Shown in pieces: positions 8,859 through 17,221 of a DNA stretch of 64,000 nt. The notes under the pieces were generated by a model that saw nothing but the letters and a program-made list of their open reading frames with translations, was not told where the DNA came from and made no database searches. Source of the DNA: Atopobium sp. (GTDB taxonomy: Bacteria; Actinomycetota; Coriobacteriia; Coriobacteriales; Atopobiaceae); assembly GCA_015258715.1 (NCBI GenBank), contig JABZHR010000003.1:1-64000 (forward strand). The letters are read 5' to 3'. Both the position numbers and the translations under genes were made by a program. Numbering within the stretch: the first letter of the stretch is position 1; every line of letters begins with the position of its first letter.

Positions 8859-9459
8859 CTGGAGTACCTACTTCCGCAAGGTACTTTTCGGCAAGAGCAC
8901 GCTGCTGCTCTACTGAAAGCTCGTTGCCAATAATCTTTCCGGCAATATCGACGGCAAGATCAACAACGGAATCAGAAAGCTCAGCCATGGCGTGACGACG
9001 CTCAGACTCTACAACGCCCTTACCCTTAGTAATAATCTCGACAGCTTCTGCCTTTGCCTGCTCGATAATACGAGCACGCTCTTCTTCGCCCTCACGCTTA
9101 GCAGCAGAAACAATCTCGTCTGCTTGCTGCTTAGCTGCGTCGATACCAGCTGCTGCGATTTCACGATCCTTGTTGGCTTCCTCGCGAGCCTTTGCTGCAG
9201 CGTCCAGATCGCCTTGGATCTTCTCTTGACGCTTGTCAAGCATACGTAGAACGGAAGGCCATACAAACTTTGCTACAACAGCAAAGATGATCAGAAACGC
9301 AATCAGAGCAGGAACAAACTCAGCGGGCTTTGGAAGAAGAATATCGGCACCACTTGCACCCTCTTCAGCAAGTGCGACTGAGGGAGCCATTGCCACAAGT
9401 AGAGCAGCAGTTGCGCCTACTGTGCTGGCTTTTTTAACTCCCTTACAAATCGTATTCAT
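8848..9459 (-). CDS. atpF: Fo ATP synthase b subunit with an N-terminal signal-like peptide
   Basis: From the ATG at 9459, with GGAGGA five bases upstream, the protein has 203 residues. Residues 1-10 are basic, 13-30 are hydrophobic and V-A-L-A-E-E at 28-33 looks like a signal peptidase I site. A second hydrophobic segment at 50-68 is the normal b-subunit anchor, followed by the long charged coiled coil (Q-E-K-I-Q-G-D-L-D-A-A onward). The b dimer forms the peripheral stalk. The N-terminal leader is not usual for bacterial b subunits, which normally begin directly with the anchor. Confidence 0.93.
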   Translation of the reverse strand: MNTICKGVKKASTVGATAALLVAMAPSVALAEEGASGADILLPKPAEFVPALIAFLIIFAVVAKFVWPSVLRMLDKRQEKIQGDLDAAAKAREEANKDREIAAAGIDAAKQQADEIVSAAKREGEEERARIIEQAKAEAVEIITKGKGVVESERRHAMAELSDSVVDLAVDIAGKIIGNELSVEQQRALAEKYLAEVGTPDEH

Positions 9460-9501
9460 GCATTCCTCCAACGTAGCGTTTTCGCTGTTACAAACAGTAA
9501 T

Positions 9502-9696
9502 TTACTTAACCATCAAGGTAACAACGAAGCCAATTAGGGTAAGTGCCTCGATGAATGCGCAGCCAAGAATAAAGACTGTGAAGAGACGACCCTGAACCTC
9601 AGGCTGACGAGCCATGTTGTTAGCGGCACTCGTTGCTACGACGCTAATACAAATTGCTGCTCCCATAACGCAAAGAGCATATCCGAAAATACCCAC
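9502..9696 (-). CDS. atpE: Fo ATP synthase c subunit (proteolipid ring)
   Basis: The start chosen is GTG at 9696, four bases after GGAGG; an upstream start would add a charged non-conserved leader. The product has 64 residues and forms two membrane helices joined by the polar loop A-R-Q-P-E (residues 29-33). Glu51 in C-A-F-I-E-A is the ion-carrying carboxylate. The residue after it is Ala, and no Na-binding Gln is evident, so proton use is likely (inference). The helix-1 glycine motif GxGxGxG is replaced by G12-x-A14-x-C16-x-S18. Confidence 0.92.
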   Translation of the reverse strand: MGIFGYALCVMGAAICISVVATSAANNMARQPEVQGRLFTVFILGCAFIEALTLIGFVVTLMVK

Positions 9697-9754
9697 GATT
9701 CCTCCTTTTTCGCTCGCCCCTCTCAAGGCGACCAATATACATACCTATCATCAA

Positions 9755-9838
9755 CTGAGCGTGGGCTCAGATGACTTCATCTTTTGTGCCGTTTGGCACC
9801 ACAGTGTGGCAATGCCACCAACTAAGCGTTTTGCTTAG
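9755..9838 (-). promoter_or_regulatory. Four consecutive short hairpins between atpB and atpE
   Basis: Four perfect stem-loops lie side by side: 9822-9838 (6-bp stem overlapping the atpB stop), 9806-9818 (5 bp), 9786-9799 (5 bp, loop GTTT) and 9755-9770 (6 bp). None is followed by a T-run on the minus strand, so they are not simple terminators. They could stabilise or process the mRNA ahead of the highly expressed c-subunit gene (inference). Confidence 0.5.
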
Positions 9839-10635
9839 TGTTCAGACTCTACCAGCTGGATGTAGACAGTAGAGAGTAGGGTAAAAACGTATGCCTGAAT
9901 GAAAGCAACAATAGTTTCTACCAAGTAAATGATAATCAACAGCAGAACCCAGAAGATTGAAAAACCTGCCTGGGCGGCTGTTGATGCGGAGAAGTTCTCA
10001 ATCGCTGGCATAAAGTACATAGATGCAAGAATTGCAAACGTACCCATAACGATGTGACCTGCATACATGTTGCAGAACAGACGGACAGCCAGAGTAACCA
10101 GACGAAGGAATGTTGAGAAGACCTCAATAACCCAGATAACTGCTGCGATAACAGGATTAACGCCCTTTGGTGCAAGACTCAAGATGTAGCCAATAACACC
10201 CATCTTTTTTGCACCTACATACATAAAGTATCCAAGGGAGCAAAGACCAAGAGCGGCGGTGACACCAATGGTGCCAGTACCTGGGTGTGCGCCAGGAATA
10301 AGGCCAATAATGTTGTTGATCAGAATAAACATAAACATGGTAATCAAGAAGGGGAAGTGTGTGCGCCACGTTTCTCCAAGAGAAGCTTTGCAGACGTCAT
10401 CTCTGATGTACTCAATCAGATACTCAACACCATTAACAAAGCGTCCCTGAGGAGCAATGCTCTCTGCCTGCTTCTTCTTAAACCTAAAGCAGACAATCAG
10501 AAAAATCACAGCAGCGATTAAGAAATAGAAAATGTAGTTCGTGAAACCAAAGGTGGTGTTACCAACCAATGCGTGTGGCAAAAAACTTTCGAGCAGCTCG
10601 GCCATCTCTGCTGGCAACTGCGCAAGAACATCCAC
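9835..10635 (-). CDS. atpB: Fo ATP synthase a subunit
   Basis: The 266-residue protein has five to six membrane helices and the conserved A-V-R-L-F-C-N-M-Y-A-G-H segment. Arg185 there is the essential arginine facing the c ring. The position that is Glu219 in E. coli is His here (A-G-H), a known natural variant. The subunit provides the two proton half-channels. Translation starts at GTG, with GGAGG 10 bases upstream. It is the first gene of the atp operon; no atpI-like gene precedes it. Confidence 0.96.
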   Translation of the reverse strand: MDVLAQLPAEMAELLESFLPHALVGNTTFGFTNYIFYFLIAAVIFLIVCFRFKKKQAESIAPQGRFVNGVEYLIEYIRDDVCKASLGETWRTHFPFLITMFMFILINNIIGLIPGAHPGTGTIGVTAALGLCSLGYFMYVGAKKMGVIGYILSLAPKGVNPVIAAVIWVIEVFSTFLRLVTLAVRLFCNMYAGHIVMGTFAILASMYFMPAIENFSASTAAQAGFSIFWVLLLIIIYLVETIVAFIQAYVFTLLSTVYIQLVESEH

Positions 10636-11047
10636 TCTGTCTCAACCTCCCCATACAATCTGCAACCATTTCAGATTGCCCGTCACTGCTCAGCATACTT
10701 GAAACGCAACGTAAGATGCCAAGAATATGCCACTTGGAGTATATTATCTACCACTCGGCGTGCATATTTGCGACGAACGGCGATACTAGCACTAAATGAA
10801 TGCATAGTCACGATTACAAAATCAAATAATTGACCTATGCTCAAAATCTCACATTACTGACACATTTCGTGTTAGCTGCCGTTATTGTTCTACTCAACTA
10901 TAACACTAATAAACTGCTGTTATGTTGCTATTTTCTTGATAGATATAGTTATGTCCAGATAAAAATAGTTGTATCAATATCCCCTGGTATTCGCTAAGTT
11001 TTTGATATGTATCAACAGTTATTTCTTCTCGTAAAGCACTAATTTGA
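10636..11047. other. Intergenic region upstream of the atp operon; no gene seen
   Basis: This AT-rich stretch lies between the atpB start and the upp terminator. It must hold the atp promoter, but no convincing -35/-10 pair could be chosen by eye. A TATACT hexamer on the minus strand at 10737-10742 is possible, with a poor -35. No reading frame with a good ribosome site was found on either strand. Confidence 0.5.
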
Positions 11048-11092
11048 AAAGAGAAATGATCCAGTGCGCATGTTCTGCGGACACTGGATCAT
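11046..11092 (-). terminator. Intrinsic terminator of upp
   Basis: A perfect 11-bp inverted repeat (11056-11066 with 11082-11092) has a 15-base loop containing a further 4-bp stem. On the minus strand it is followed by TTTCTCTTTTC. It lies 55 bases after the upp stop. Confidence 0.85.
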
Positions 11093-11147
11093 GTACTAAC
11101 GTACGTATTCGCAACTATATTAAATTGCGAGAAGGACGATGGACTTC

Positions 11148-11792
11148 TTACTTGGTGCCGTAAATACGATCACCTGCGTCGCCAAGGCCTGGGAGAATGT
11201 AAGCATTTGGGCTCAGCTGACGGTCAACGGTGCAGGTGTAGAGGCGTACATCTGGGTCAAAATCCAGAGTTGCCTTGACGCCCTCAGGGCAAGAAACAAT
11301 GGTCAAGCAACGAATATCCTTGACACCAGCCTCACGCAGGAACTGAATAGCAGCAGTTAGAGAGCCGCCAGTTGCCAACATTGGGTCAACAACCAGGCAG
11401 GTACGGTTCTCAATGTCTGCAGGGAACTTGCAGTAATACTGATGAGGAAGATGTGTCTCTGGATCGCGGTACATACCAACATGACCAACACGAGCAGATG
11501 GAACCAGCTCAAGAATGCCGTCAACCATACCAAGGCCAGCGCGAAGAATTGGAATGATAGCAACCTTCTTACCAGCAATGCGCTTAGCAGTCATGGTCTC
11601 AAGAGGAGTCTCTACCTCAACGTCCTCAAGTGGGAAGTCACGCATTGCCTCGTAGCTCTCAAGAATTGCAAGCTCGTTGACAAGCTCACGGAACTGCTTG
11701 GTGGTGGTTGTCTTGTCACGAAGAATGTGAAGCTTGTGCTGAACTAGGGGGTGGTCAACAACCGTAAGTCTGGACTCATCGTAATCTGCCAT
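11148..11792 (-). CDS. upp: Uracil phosphoribosyltransferase
   Basis: The 214-residue protein salvages uracil with PRPP to UMP. It shows I-L-R-A-G-L-G-M-V-D-G, the PRPP-binding motif V-D-P-M-L-A-T-G-G-S near residue 130, and the uracil-binding C-terminus with G-L-G-D-A-G-D-R-I-Y-G-T. Length matches the family. The ATG follows GGAGGGAGCATT. It stands last in the prfA-prmC-tsaC-rpiB-upp series and has its own terminator. Confidence 0.96.
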   Translation of the reverse strand: MADYDESRLTVVDHPLVQHKLHILRDKTTTTKQFRELVNELAILESYEAMRDFPLEDVEVETPLETMTAKRIAGKKVAIIPILRAGLGMVDGILELVPSARVGHVGMYRDPETHLPHQYYCKFPADIENRTCLVVDPMLATGGSLTAAIQFLREAGVKDIRCLTIVSCPEGVKATLDFDPDVRLYTCTVDRQLSPNAYILPGLGDAGDRIYGTK

Positions 11793-11915
11793 AATGCTCC
11801 CTCCAAGAGCTTGACCTGCATTTTATTTGAATGCGAGCAACTTTAACCTAGCTGCAACATTCCCCGCAGGTTTGCGTATGTATTACTTATGCGGCACTGT
11901 TTATGTGCCACTTAC

Positions 11916-12380
11916 TTACTCAGCGTCAACACCCTTAAAGTTAGGGTCATCCTCACGCATGATCTTCTCGACACGTCCAGTGTGGCGGCCACCTGCAAAC
12001 TCGGTACTCAGGAAGGTGTCTACAATAGCCTCGTTAACAGCAAGATCAGTGAATCGACCAGAAAGGCCAATGACGTTTGCGTTATTGTGCTCGCGAGCAA
12101 GCTCTGCAAACTGAACAGTCTGAACAGGAGTTGCGCGAATGCCAGGGACTTTATCAGCGGTCATGGCAATGCCAATGCCGGTGCCACAAATCAGAACGCC
12201 ACGGTCTGCCTTGCCTGCTGCAACTGCGCGAGCAACCTTATCTGCAAAATCAGGGTAATCAACACGGTCGTCATTTGCTGGACCAAAGTCCAAAACCTCG
12301 TGGCCAAGCGACTTAATGTGCTCAATGATAGGATCTTTCTGGATAAAGCCAGCGTGATCAGAACCAACTGCAATACGCAT
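11916..12380 (-). CDS. rpiB: Ribose-5-phosphate isomerase B
   Basis: Starting at the ATG at 12380 (GGAGG six bases upstream) gives 154 residues beginning M-R-I-A-V-G-S-D-H-A-G, the RpiB/LacAB signature. The Cys in V-L-I-C-G-T-G-I-G is the catalytic base position. The enzyme interconverts ribose-5-phosphate and ribulose-5-phosphate in the pentose phosphate pathway. An overlapping ATG two codons upstream is less well spaced. Confidence 0.93.
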   Translation of the reverse strand: MRIAVGSDHAGFIQKDPIIEHIKSLGHEVLDFGPANDDRVDYPDFADKVARAVAAGKADRGVLICGTGIGIAMTADKVPGIRATPVQTVQFAELAREHNNANVIGLSGRFTDLAVNEAIVDTFLSTEFAGGRHTGRVEKIMREDDPNFKGVDAE

Positions 12381-12473
12381 ACGCATCCTCCTCAGAAAAT
12401 TCACTCCTATAGAGAGTACCGCATGCAGGCAAAAGCTGCAGCCAAAACACATAAAAGGGATAGGAATTTTTAT

Positions 12474-13121
12474 CTATTTTGCAAATCCCGCAGTGGCGAG
12501 AATATCCTCGGTTGTGATAGCGCCTTCGCGCAAAATGCGCGGCTCATCGCCTGTACAGTCGACAATGGTAGACGCAATAGCAAGGGGTGCTGGACCTCCA
12601 TCAAGCGTCAGATCCGCTTGCTCAACAAGGCCTGCCTCAAGACCACATCCATCAACTGCAGAAGGAGCACCATGCGTATTTGCGCTGGTAGTTGCCAGAG
12701 GAGATCCAAGCTGCTCAGCAATCTGGCACACGAGCGGCGAGTTGGGCATGCGAAGCGCAATGGTCCTGTTATCTGGTAAGACGTATTCATCGGGAACGTT
12801 CTCTGATGCGGTAACCACCAGCGTAAGAGCTCCTGGCCAATAGGCTTCTACCAGCTTATTTGCCCAGTCATGTGTAATGTACGCATACTTCTGCAGGTCA
12901 GATTTACTGCCCACAAGCCAGGGAAGCGTCTGCGTTGAAGGTCGCTGCTTAATCTCAAAGATGCGCTTATGACCTGGGTTTTGAGGAGTTGCAGCAGCGC
13001 CAATGCCATAGACAGAATCGGTGGGCATAATAAGCACGCCACCGCGACGCGCTACCTCAACAGCTAAAGAAACTACAGACGCGTCTGGATTCATCTGATC
13101 AACTTTGATGTACTCACCCAT
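12474..13121 (-). CDS. tsaC: L-threonylcarbamoyladenylate synthase (YrdC/TsaC/Sua5 family)
   Basis: The 215-residue protein has a single YrdC fold with M-P-T-D-S-V-Y-G-I-G, the basic K-Q-R-P-S-x-x-x-L-P segment and T-S-A-N-T-H-G. It makes threonylcarbamoyl-AMP, the donor for the t6A modification of ANN-decoding tRNAs. It lacks the C-terminal Sua5 domain, so it is TsaC-sized. The position after prfA-prmC is the usual bacterial order. The ATG follows GAGGGTTT. Confidence 0.93.
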   Translation of the reverse strand: MGEYIKVDQMNPDASVVSLAVEVARRGGVLIMPTDSVYGIGAAATPQNPGHKRIFEIKQRPSTQTLPWLVGSKSDLQKYAYITHDWANKLVEAYWPGALTLVVTASENVPDEYVLPDNRTIALRMPNSPLVCQIAEQLGSPLATTSANTHGAPSAVDGCGLEAGLVEQADLTLDGGPAPLAIASTIVDCTGDEPRILREGAITTEDILATAGFAK

Positions 13122-13229
13122 AAACCCTCAACTCTTTCTTGTGTGCTGCTCGATGTTGTGTGCTGCGCAATGTTGTCTGATGCGCAGTGATACGCGTTAC
13201 ACAGATTTTCTCGTCAGGCGTCTGAAGTG

Positions 13230-14123
13230 CTACTTTGCTAGACGCGCCACAAGAATGCGCGGCCTGTGCGTCAGATCCTCTTTGACCTCAACAGACTCCC
13301 ACACACCCTGCTCCTCGGCAAGATGTGCTGCTTTATCCAGGTGCCCCTCGTAGAGCTCAACGCAGAGCATTCCGCCAGGTAGAAGCATATGCGGAGCAGC
13401 CTCGAGCAATCGCCTGTAGATGTCTAGACCGTCCTCTCCCCCGTCAAGCGCCAACTCAGGCTCAAAGCCCTTGACCTCAGCAGGAACTTCCTGTTCGAGC
13501 ACGTGTGTAGGAATATAGGGCGGATTAGACACCAACACCGAGAAGGACTGTGCAAGCTCAGCGGGCACACCTTCTACCAGGTCGCACTCAATGAGCTCCA
13601 CACGCTCCTGGAGGTCCAAGGCGTCTCTGTTACGAGTTGCCAGCGCAATTGCCTTAGGAGAAAGGTCCGTGGCGTAAACATGCGTCTGTGGGCGCTCAGT
13701 GGCAATAGAGAGCGATATGCAGCCCGTTCCCACGCCAACCTCAAGCACGCGCACTTCCCCGTCAGCGTTTGGAGTCGCCTCGTCAACGCCTGCTAACGCA
13801 ACGTCTACCAGCACTTCTGTCTCTGGTCGTGGAATAAGCACGCCTGGCTCGCACGTAAGTACCAGGTGCCTAAAGGGCATCTCGCCCGTCACGTACTGAA
13901 GCGGCTCGCCCTCTGCGCGGCGCTTAATTGCCTCGCGCATACAAGCACGCTCATCCGCAGAAAGCGGCTTGTCAAAGTTAGTGTAGAGCTGCACGCGAGA
14001 AAGGCCTGTCACTGCAGACAAGAGCCATTCTGCAGAAAGACGTGGATGCTCATCACCTTTCTTTTCCAGGTGCTGAGTAGTCCACGTCAAAATTTTCTGG
14101 ATTGTCCAAACTTCATCTGTCAT
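13230..14123 (-). CDS. prmC: Release factor glutamine N5-methyltransferase
   Basis: The 297-residue protein methylates the GGQ glutamine of release factors. It has the N-terminal helical domain (residues 1-85), an SAM-binding motif V-L-E-V-G-V-G-T-G-C-I, and the catalytic S-N-P-P-Y-I-P motif near residue 188. It starts 12 bases after the prfA stop, and the pair prfA-prmC is the classical functional unit. Confidence 0.95.
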   Translation of the reverse strand: MTDEVWTIQKILTWTTQHLEKKGDEHPRLSAEWLLSAVTGLSRVQLYTNFDKPLSADERACMREAIKRRAEGEPLQYVTGEMPFRHLVLTCEPGVLIPRPETEVLVDVALAGVDEATPNADGEVRVLEVGVGTGCISLSIATERPQTHVYATDLSPKAIALATRNRDALDLQERVELIECDLVEGVPAELAQSFSVLVSNPPYIPTHVLEQEVPAEVKGFEPELALDGGEDGLDIYRRLLEAAPHMLLPGGMLCVELYEGHLDKAAHLAEEQGVWESVEVKEDLTHRPRILVARLAK

Positions 14124-14135
14124 GAAGTTTGCGCC

Positions 14136-15203
14136 TTAGACAGCCTGAGCGAGTTTCTCGGCACGCTCTGCTGCAGCAAGAGCCTCAATAACAGATGGCA
14201 GCGTATCGCCCAGAAGAACGCCATTGTAGGTGCCGTTGAAGCCAACGCGGTGGTCGGTTACGCGGTCCTGCGGCTGGTTGTACGTGCGGATCTTCTCGGA
14301 ACGTGCGCCATGACCAATCTGGGAAAGACGTTCTGCGCCCTGCTCAGCCTGCTGACGCTCAAGCTCCATCTCGTAGAGGCGAGCACGGAGCATCTGCATG
14401 CAGACCTCGCGGTTCTGAATCTGAGAACGCTGGTCCTGAGACTGAACAACGGTATTTGTTGGCAGGTGAGTAATACGAACTGCGGAATACGTGGTGTTAA
14501 CGCACTGACCGCCAGGGCCGGATGCGCAGTACGTATCAATACGCAGGTCTTCCTGGTTAATCTGAATATCAATCTCATCAGCCTCTGGGAGGACTGCAAC
14601 GGTTGCGGTAGAAGTCTGGATACGACCCTGAGACTCAGTCTTAGGAACGCGCTGAACACGGTGAACACCGGATTCATACTTCATAACTGAATAGACCTTA
14701 TCGCCTGTGACCTTAAACTCAATAGTCTTAAAGCCGCCAGCCTCAGAAGGAGAGCTGGACAGAATCTCTGTCTTCCAACCACGAGCCTCGGCAAAGCGCT
14801 CATACATCTTGAAGAGGTCGCCTGCAAAGATTGCCGCCTCATCGCCACCAACACCAGCGCGAATCTCAACGATAGTGTCCTTCTCGTCATTTGGATCGCC
14901 TGGGATTAGCATGACCTTGATTTCATCCTCAAGCTGAGGAAGCATCTCTTCATTAGCAGCAATATCTTCCTGCAGCATCTCTTTTTCTTCTGGATCAGAA
15001 GTGGCGTTGAGAAGCTCTTTTGCAGCCTCAATGTCATCGAGGGCAGTGATGTACTTATTGGCGTGAGCAACCAGGTCCGCCTGATTAGAGTGCTCTTTTG
15101 CTACGCGAGCATACTCTTTTGGATCAGAGACAACGGCTGGGTCTGCAAGCTTTTGCTCAAGCTCAGCATAGGCCTCAACGATTTTTTCTAGCTTGTCACG
15201 CAT
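14136..15203 (-). CDS. prfA: Peptide chain release factor 1
   Basis: The 355-residue protein reads UAG and UAA stop codons. It has the GGQ motif in S-G-P-G-G-Q-C-V-N-T and the codon-recognition region H-R-V-Q-R-V-P-K-T-E-S-Q-G-R (P-x-T with Lys in the middle, which is variable in RF1). The start ATG follows AGGAGCAAGA. It is the first gene of the minus-strand operon; the next gene upstream is divergent. Confidence 0.97.
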   Translation of the reverse strand: MRDKLEKIVEAYAELEQKLADPAVVSDPKEYARVAKEHSNQADLVAHANKYITALDDIEAAKELLNATSDPEEKEMLQEDIAANEEMLPQLEDEIKVMLIPGDPNDEKDTIVEIRAGVGGDEAAIFAGDLFKMYERFAEARGWKTEILSSSPSEAGGFKTIEFKVTGDKVYSVMKYESGVHRVQRVPKTESQGRIQTSTATVAVLPEADEIDIQINQEDLRIDTYCASGPGGQCVNTTYSAVRITHLPTNTVVQSQDQRSQIQNREVCMQMLRARLYEMELERQQAEQGAERLSQIGHGARSEKIRTYNQPQDRVTDHRVGFNGTYNGVLLGDTLPSVIEALAAAERAEKLAQAV

Positions 15204-15418
15204 TCTTGCTCCTAAGATAAGTGCCTCGTGCGCGCTTGGCTTATGAGCCTGTGGCCAAACTGTAGCGCAAGCTGCTTGCGAGGTGAGATTTCAACTAAAG
15301 AAGTGTACCACCACTAGGCGGTTTTTAAACCGATACCTCGCTATCTGCACAGGATGAGGGTACACAAGTTACGTAATTGTGAGAAAATTACAGCAGGTTC
15401 ATACGGTAATGAGGCGCT

Positions 15419-17149
15419 ATGACTTCTAAGAACAAAACTTCACAACCAGATAACACGCCTGCTGCAGAGGAAACATCTTCTGATCAAAAGACCCTTGATG
15501 CTCAGGTCGTTGAGGCAGCTGACGCTGATGGCGAGAAAACCGACGAGCCTGAAGAGGTCACCGACCCTATTGCTGCTGACATGGCTGCCGCTGACGAAGA
15601 CTACATCATGGAAATTGTCAGCCCCATCTTTCCTGGTCTAGACGAAGAAGGCGAAGAGGACGAGGACGGCTCGGTTTCAGATGAAGACTCTTCTGAAAAC
15701 GATGCGGACAGCACAACTGACCTTGAGAAAATCGTAAACGATGCAGCTCTAACGCAAGATCTTTCTGCGGTAGAAGCTCGCCTCAAAGAGCTTGAAGAGA
15801 GCGCCCACGAACACTCAGAGGCCAAAACCGCCGAGGTTCCTTCCAAAAGCGCTACTAGCGCAAGTGATGCAGCGCCTGACGATGATGCAACCTCTATAAA
15901 AGATGTTGCTGATACGTTCTCAAGCTATCTTCGTAGTAGGCGTCGTGCACTTTTTAGGTTTGTACGCCGCTACAGCCTGCTTTCTGGCATTCTTGCGCTC
16001 TTAAGTCTTGCTCTTTTATCTGCGGTTATCGTCTTCTTTATTCGCGTGAGCAACGTTCCTTCAACAGATACTGTTATCGCTGATGCACGCACACGAGCCG
16101 AAGCTCCAGCTTGGACTCCGGGCGAGTATGACGCTGATGAATCCTTACTGCTGACCGGCATTGAGGTTATTTCTCGCACCAGAAGTACCACGGCAATCTC
16201 CAGCGATGCCGCTCAGTTTGGCGCCACCGGCTACGCCAACTCTGTCGTACGCCTTACCTACACGGGTAACGCAATTGCTGCCACAAAGATTTCCAAGTTA
16301 GGATACGCAAATACCCAGGGCTGGAACGCTATTGGTGATGAAGAGACCCAATCTGTCACCTACCAGGCAACTTCAGGTGTTTCCACAACAAAAGTCCTTG
16401 ATGCCATCGGCGATGTACTAGCCAAGCTTGATGAAAAAAATCCAAACGAAGCTATTTCTTATAGCTCGCAGTTCTCTGGCGCAACGTTTACTGTTCTTGA
16501 TGCGGGTTTTGATCGTGAACAGCAGACTTGCTGGGTAAGAATGTCAGGTGTTTCACCGACCTTCTATGGCTCGCTCACCTGCGATATTACGGCTTCATTT
16601 ACGTTTGATGCCTCTACGGGCACCTGGTCGCTAGACACAGTCAGCCCCTCGGCAGGACTTAAGTACGACTACAGCGGACTGGTGGGAACGTGGAAGGGCA
16701 CCTTTGTGAGCTGTGAAGCCAGTAGTGGCAGTCCTTGTTACGCTGGCAGAACTAATCCTTTAACGTTGACCGTAACGTCTGCAGGTTTTTCTCGAGATCA
16801 GCTGGTACTTACGGGTACCGCAGAGGGTGTTGTCCACAACCATGGAGCGCTTAACACCTCGTACCGTTGGTATCCAGGTGACACTGAGTTCAAGAACGCA
16901 TCTGTCTCTCTGACTACTTCTGGAACCATCGGAGATCAAATTCAGGTTTCTGGAACGGTTGATGTAACCAATGCAAGTCTGGATGCTCATTCTGCTTCTA
17001 GCACGTCCCTCAGCACAGCTCAAAAACCACAGTTGAAAGTCACTTTTGATATTGCCGACAGCAGCGTGGTAGCTCAGCTTATTTCCACCCACACGGAAAA
17101 CGGTCAGACCGTCACCTTTACTGATACCTACCAGCTCTCCAAAGAGTAA
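15419..17149 (+). CDS. Membrane-anchored protein with long acidic cytoplasmic tail, function unknown
   Basis: I do not recognise a family. The 576-residue product has a very acidic, low-complexity N-terminus (residues 1-170, runs of Asp/Glu/Ser), a basic stretch R-S-R-R-R-A-L-F-R-F-V-R-R at about 173-184, one membrane helix at 187-209, and an extracellular domain of about 365 residues rich in Ser, Thr, Gly and beta-type sequence. The start ATG follows GAGGCGCT. It is monocistronic, divergent from prfA and convergent with the DedA gene. The layout is that of a bitopic surface protein, perhaps a sensor or envelope factor (inference). Confidence 0.8.
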   Translation: MTSKNKTSQPDNTPAAEETSSDQKTLDAQVVEAADADGEKTDEPEEVTDPIAADMAAADEDYIMEIVSPIFPGLDEEGEEDEDGSVSDEDSSENDADSTTDLEKIVNDAALTQDLSAVEARLKELEESAHEHSEAKTAEVPSKSATSASDAAPDDDATSIKDVADTFSSYLRSRRRALFRFVRRYSLLSGILALLSLALLSAVIVFFIRVSNVPSTDTVIADARTRAEAPAWTPGEYDADESLLLTGIEVISRTRSTTAISSDAAQFGATGYANSVVRLTYTGNAIAATKISKLGYANTQGWNAIGDEETQSVTYQATSGVSTTKVLDAIGDVLAKLDEKNPNEAISYSSQFSGATFTVLDAGFDREQQTCWVRMSGVSPTFYGSLTCDITASFTFDASTGTWSLDTVSPSAGLKYDYSGLVGTWKGTFVSCEASSGSPCYAGRTNPLTLTVTSAGFSRDQLVLTGTAEGVVHNHGALNTSYRWYPGDTEFKNASVSLTTSGTIGDQIQVSGTVDVTNASLDAHSASSTSLSTAQKPQLKVTFDIADSSVVAQLISTHTENGQTVTFTDTYQLSKE

Positions 17150-17191
17150 AAATAATCCCGTCAGGCCGAGTCTTTCCTGACGGGATTTCTA
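17150..17191. terminator. Bidirectional intrinsic terminator between the acidic membrane protein and dedA
   Basis: A perfect 12-bp inverted repeat (17154-17165 with 17176-17187) has a 10-base loop. On the minus strand it is followed by ATTTTTAC; on the plus strand only a weak T-tract follows. It lies between the two convergent stops. Confidence 0.85.
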
Positions 17192-17221
17192 TCATCAAAT
17201 TACGAGAAGTACAAAGGCTTG

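Noticed and set aside
14136..15203. Release factor 1 with Lys in the codon-recognition P-x-T motif
   Set aside because: The middle position varies among RF1 proteins and the GGQ and flanking motifs are normal, so no change in stop-codon reading is implied.
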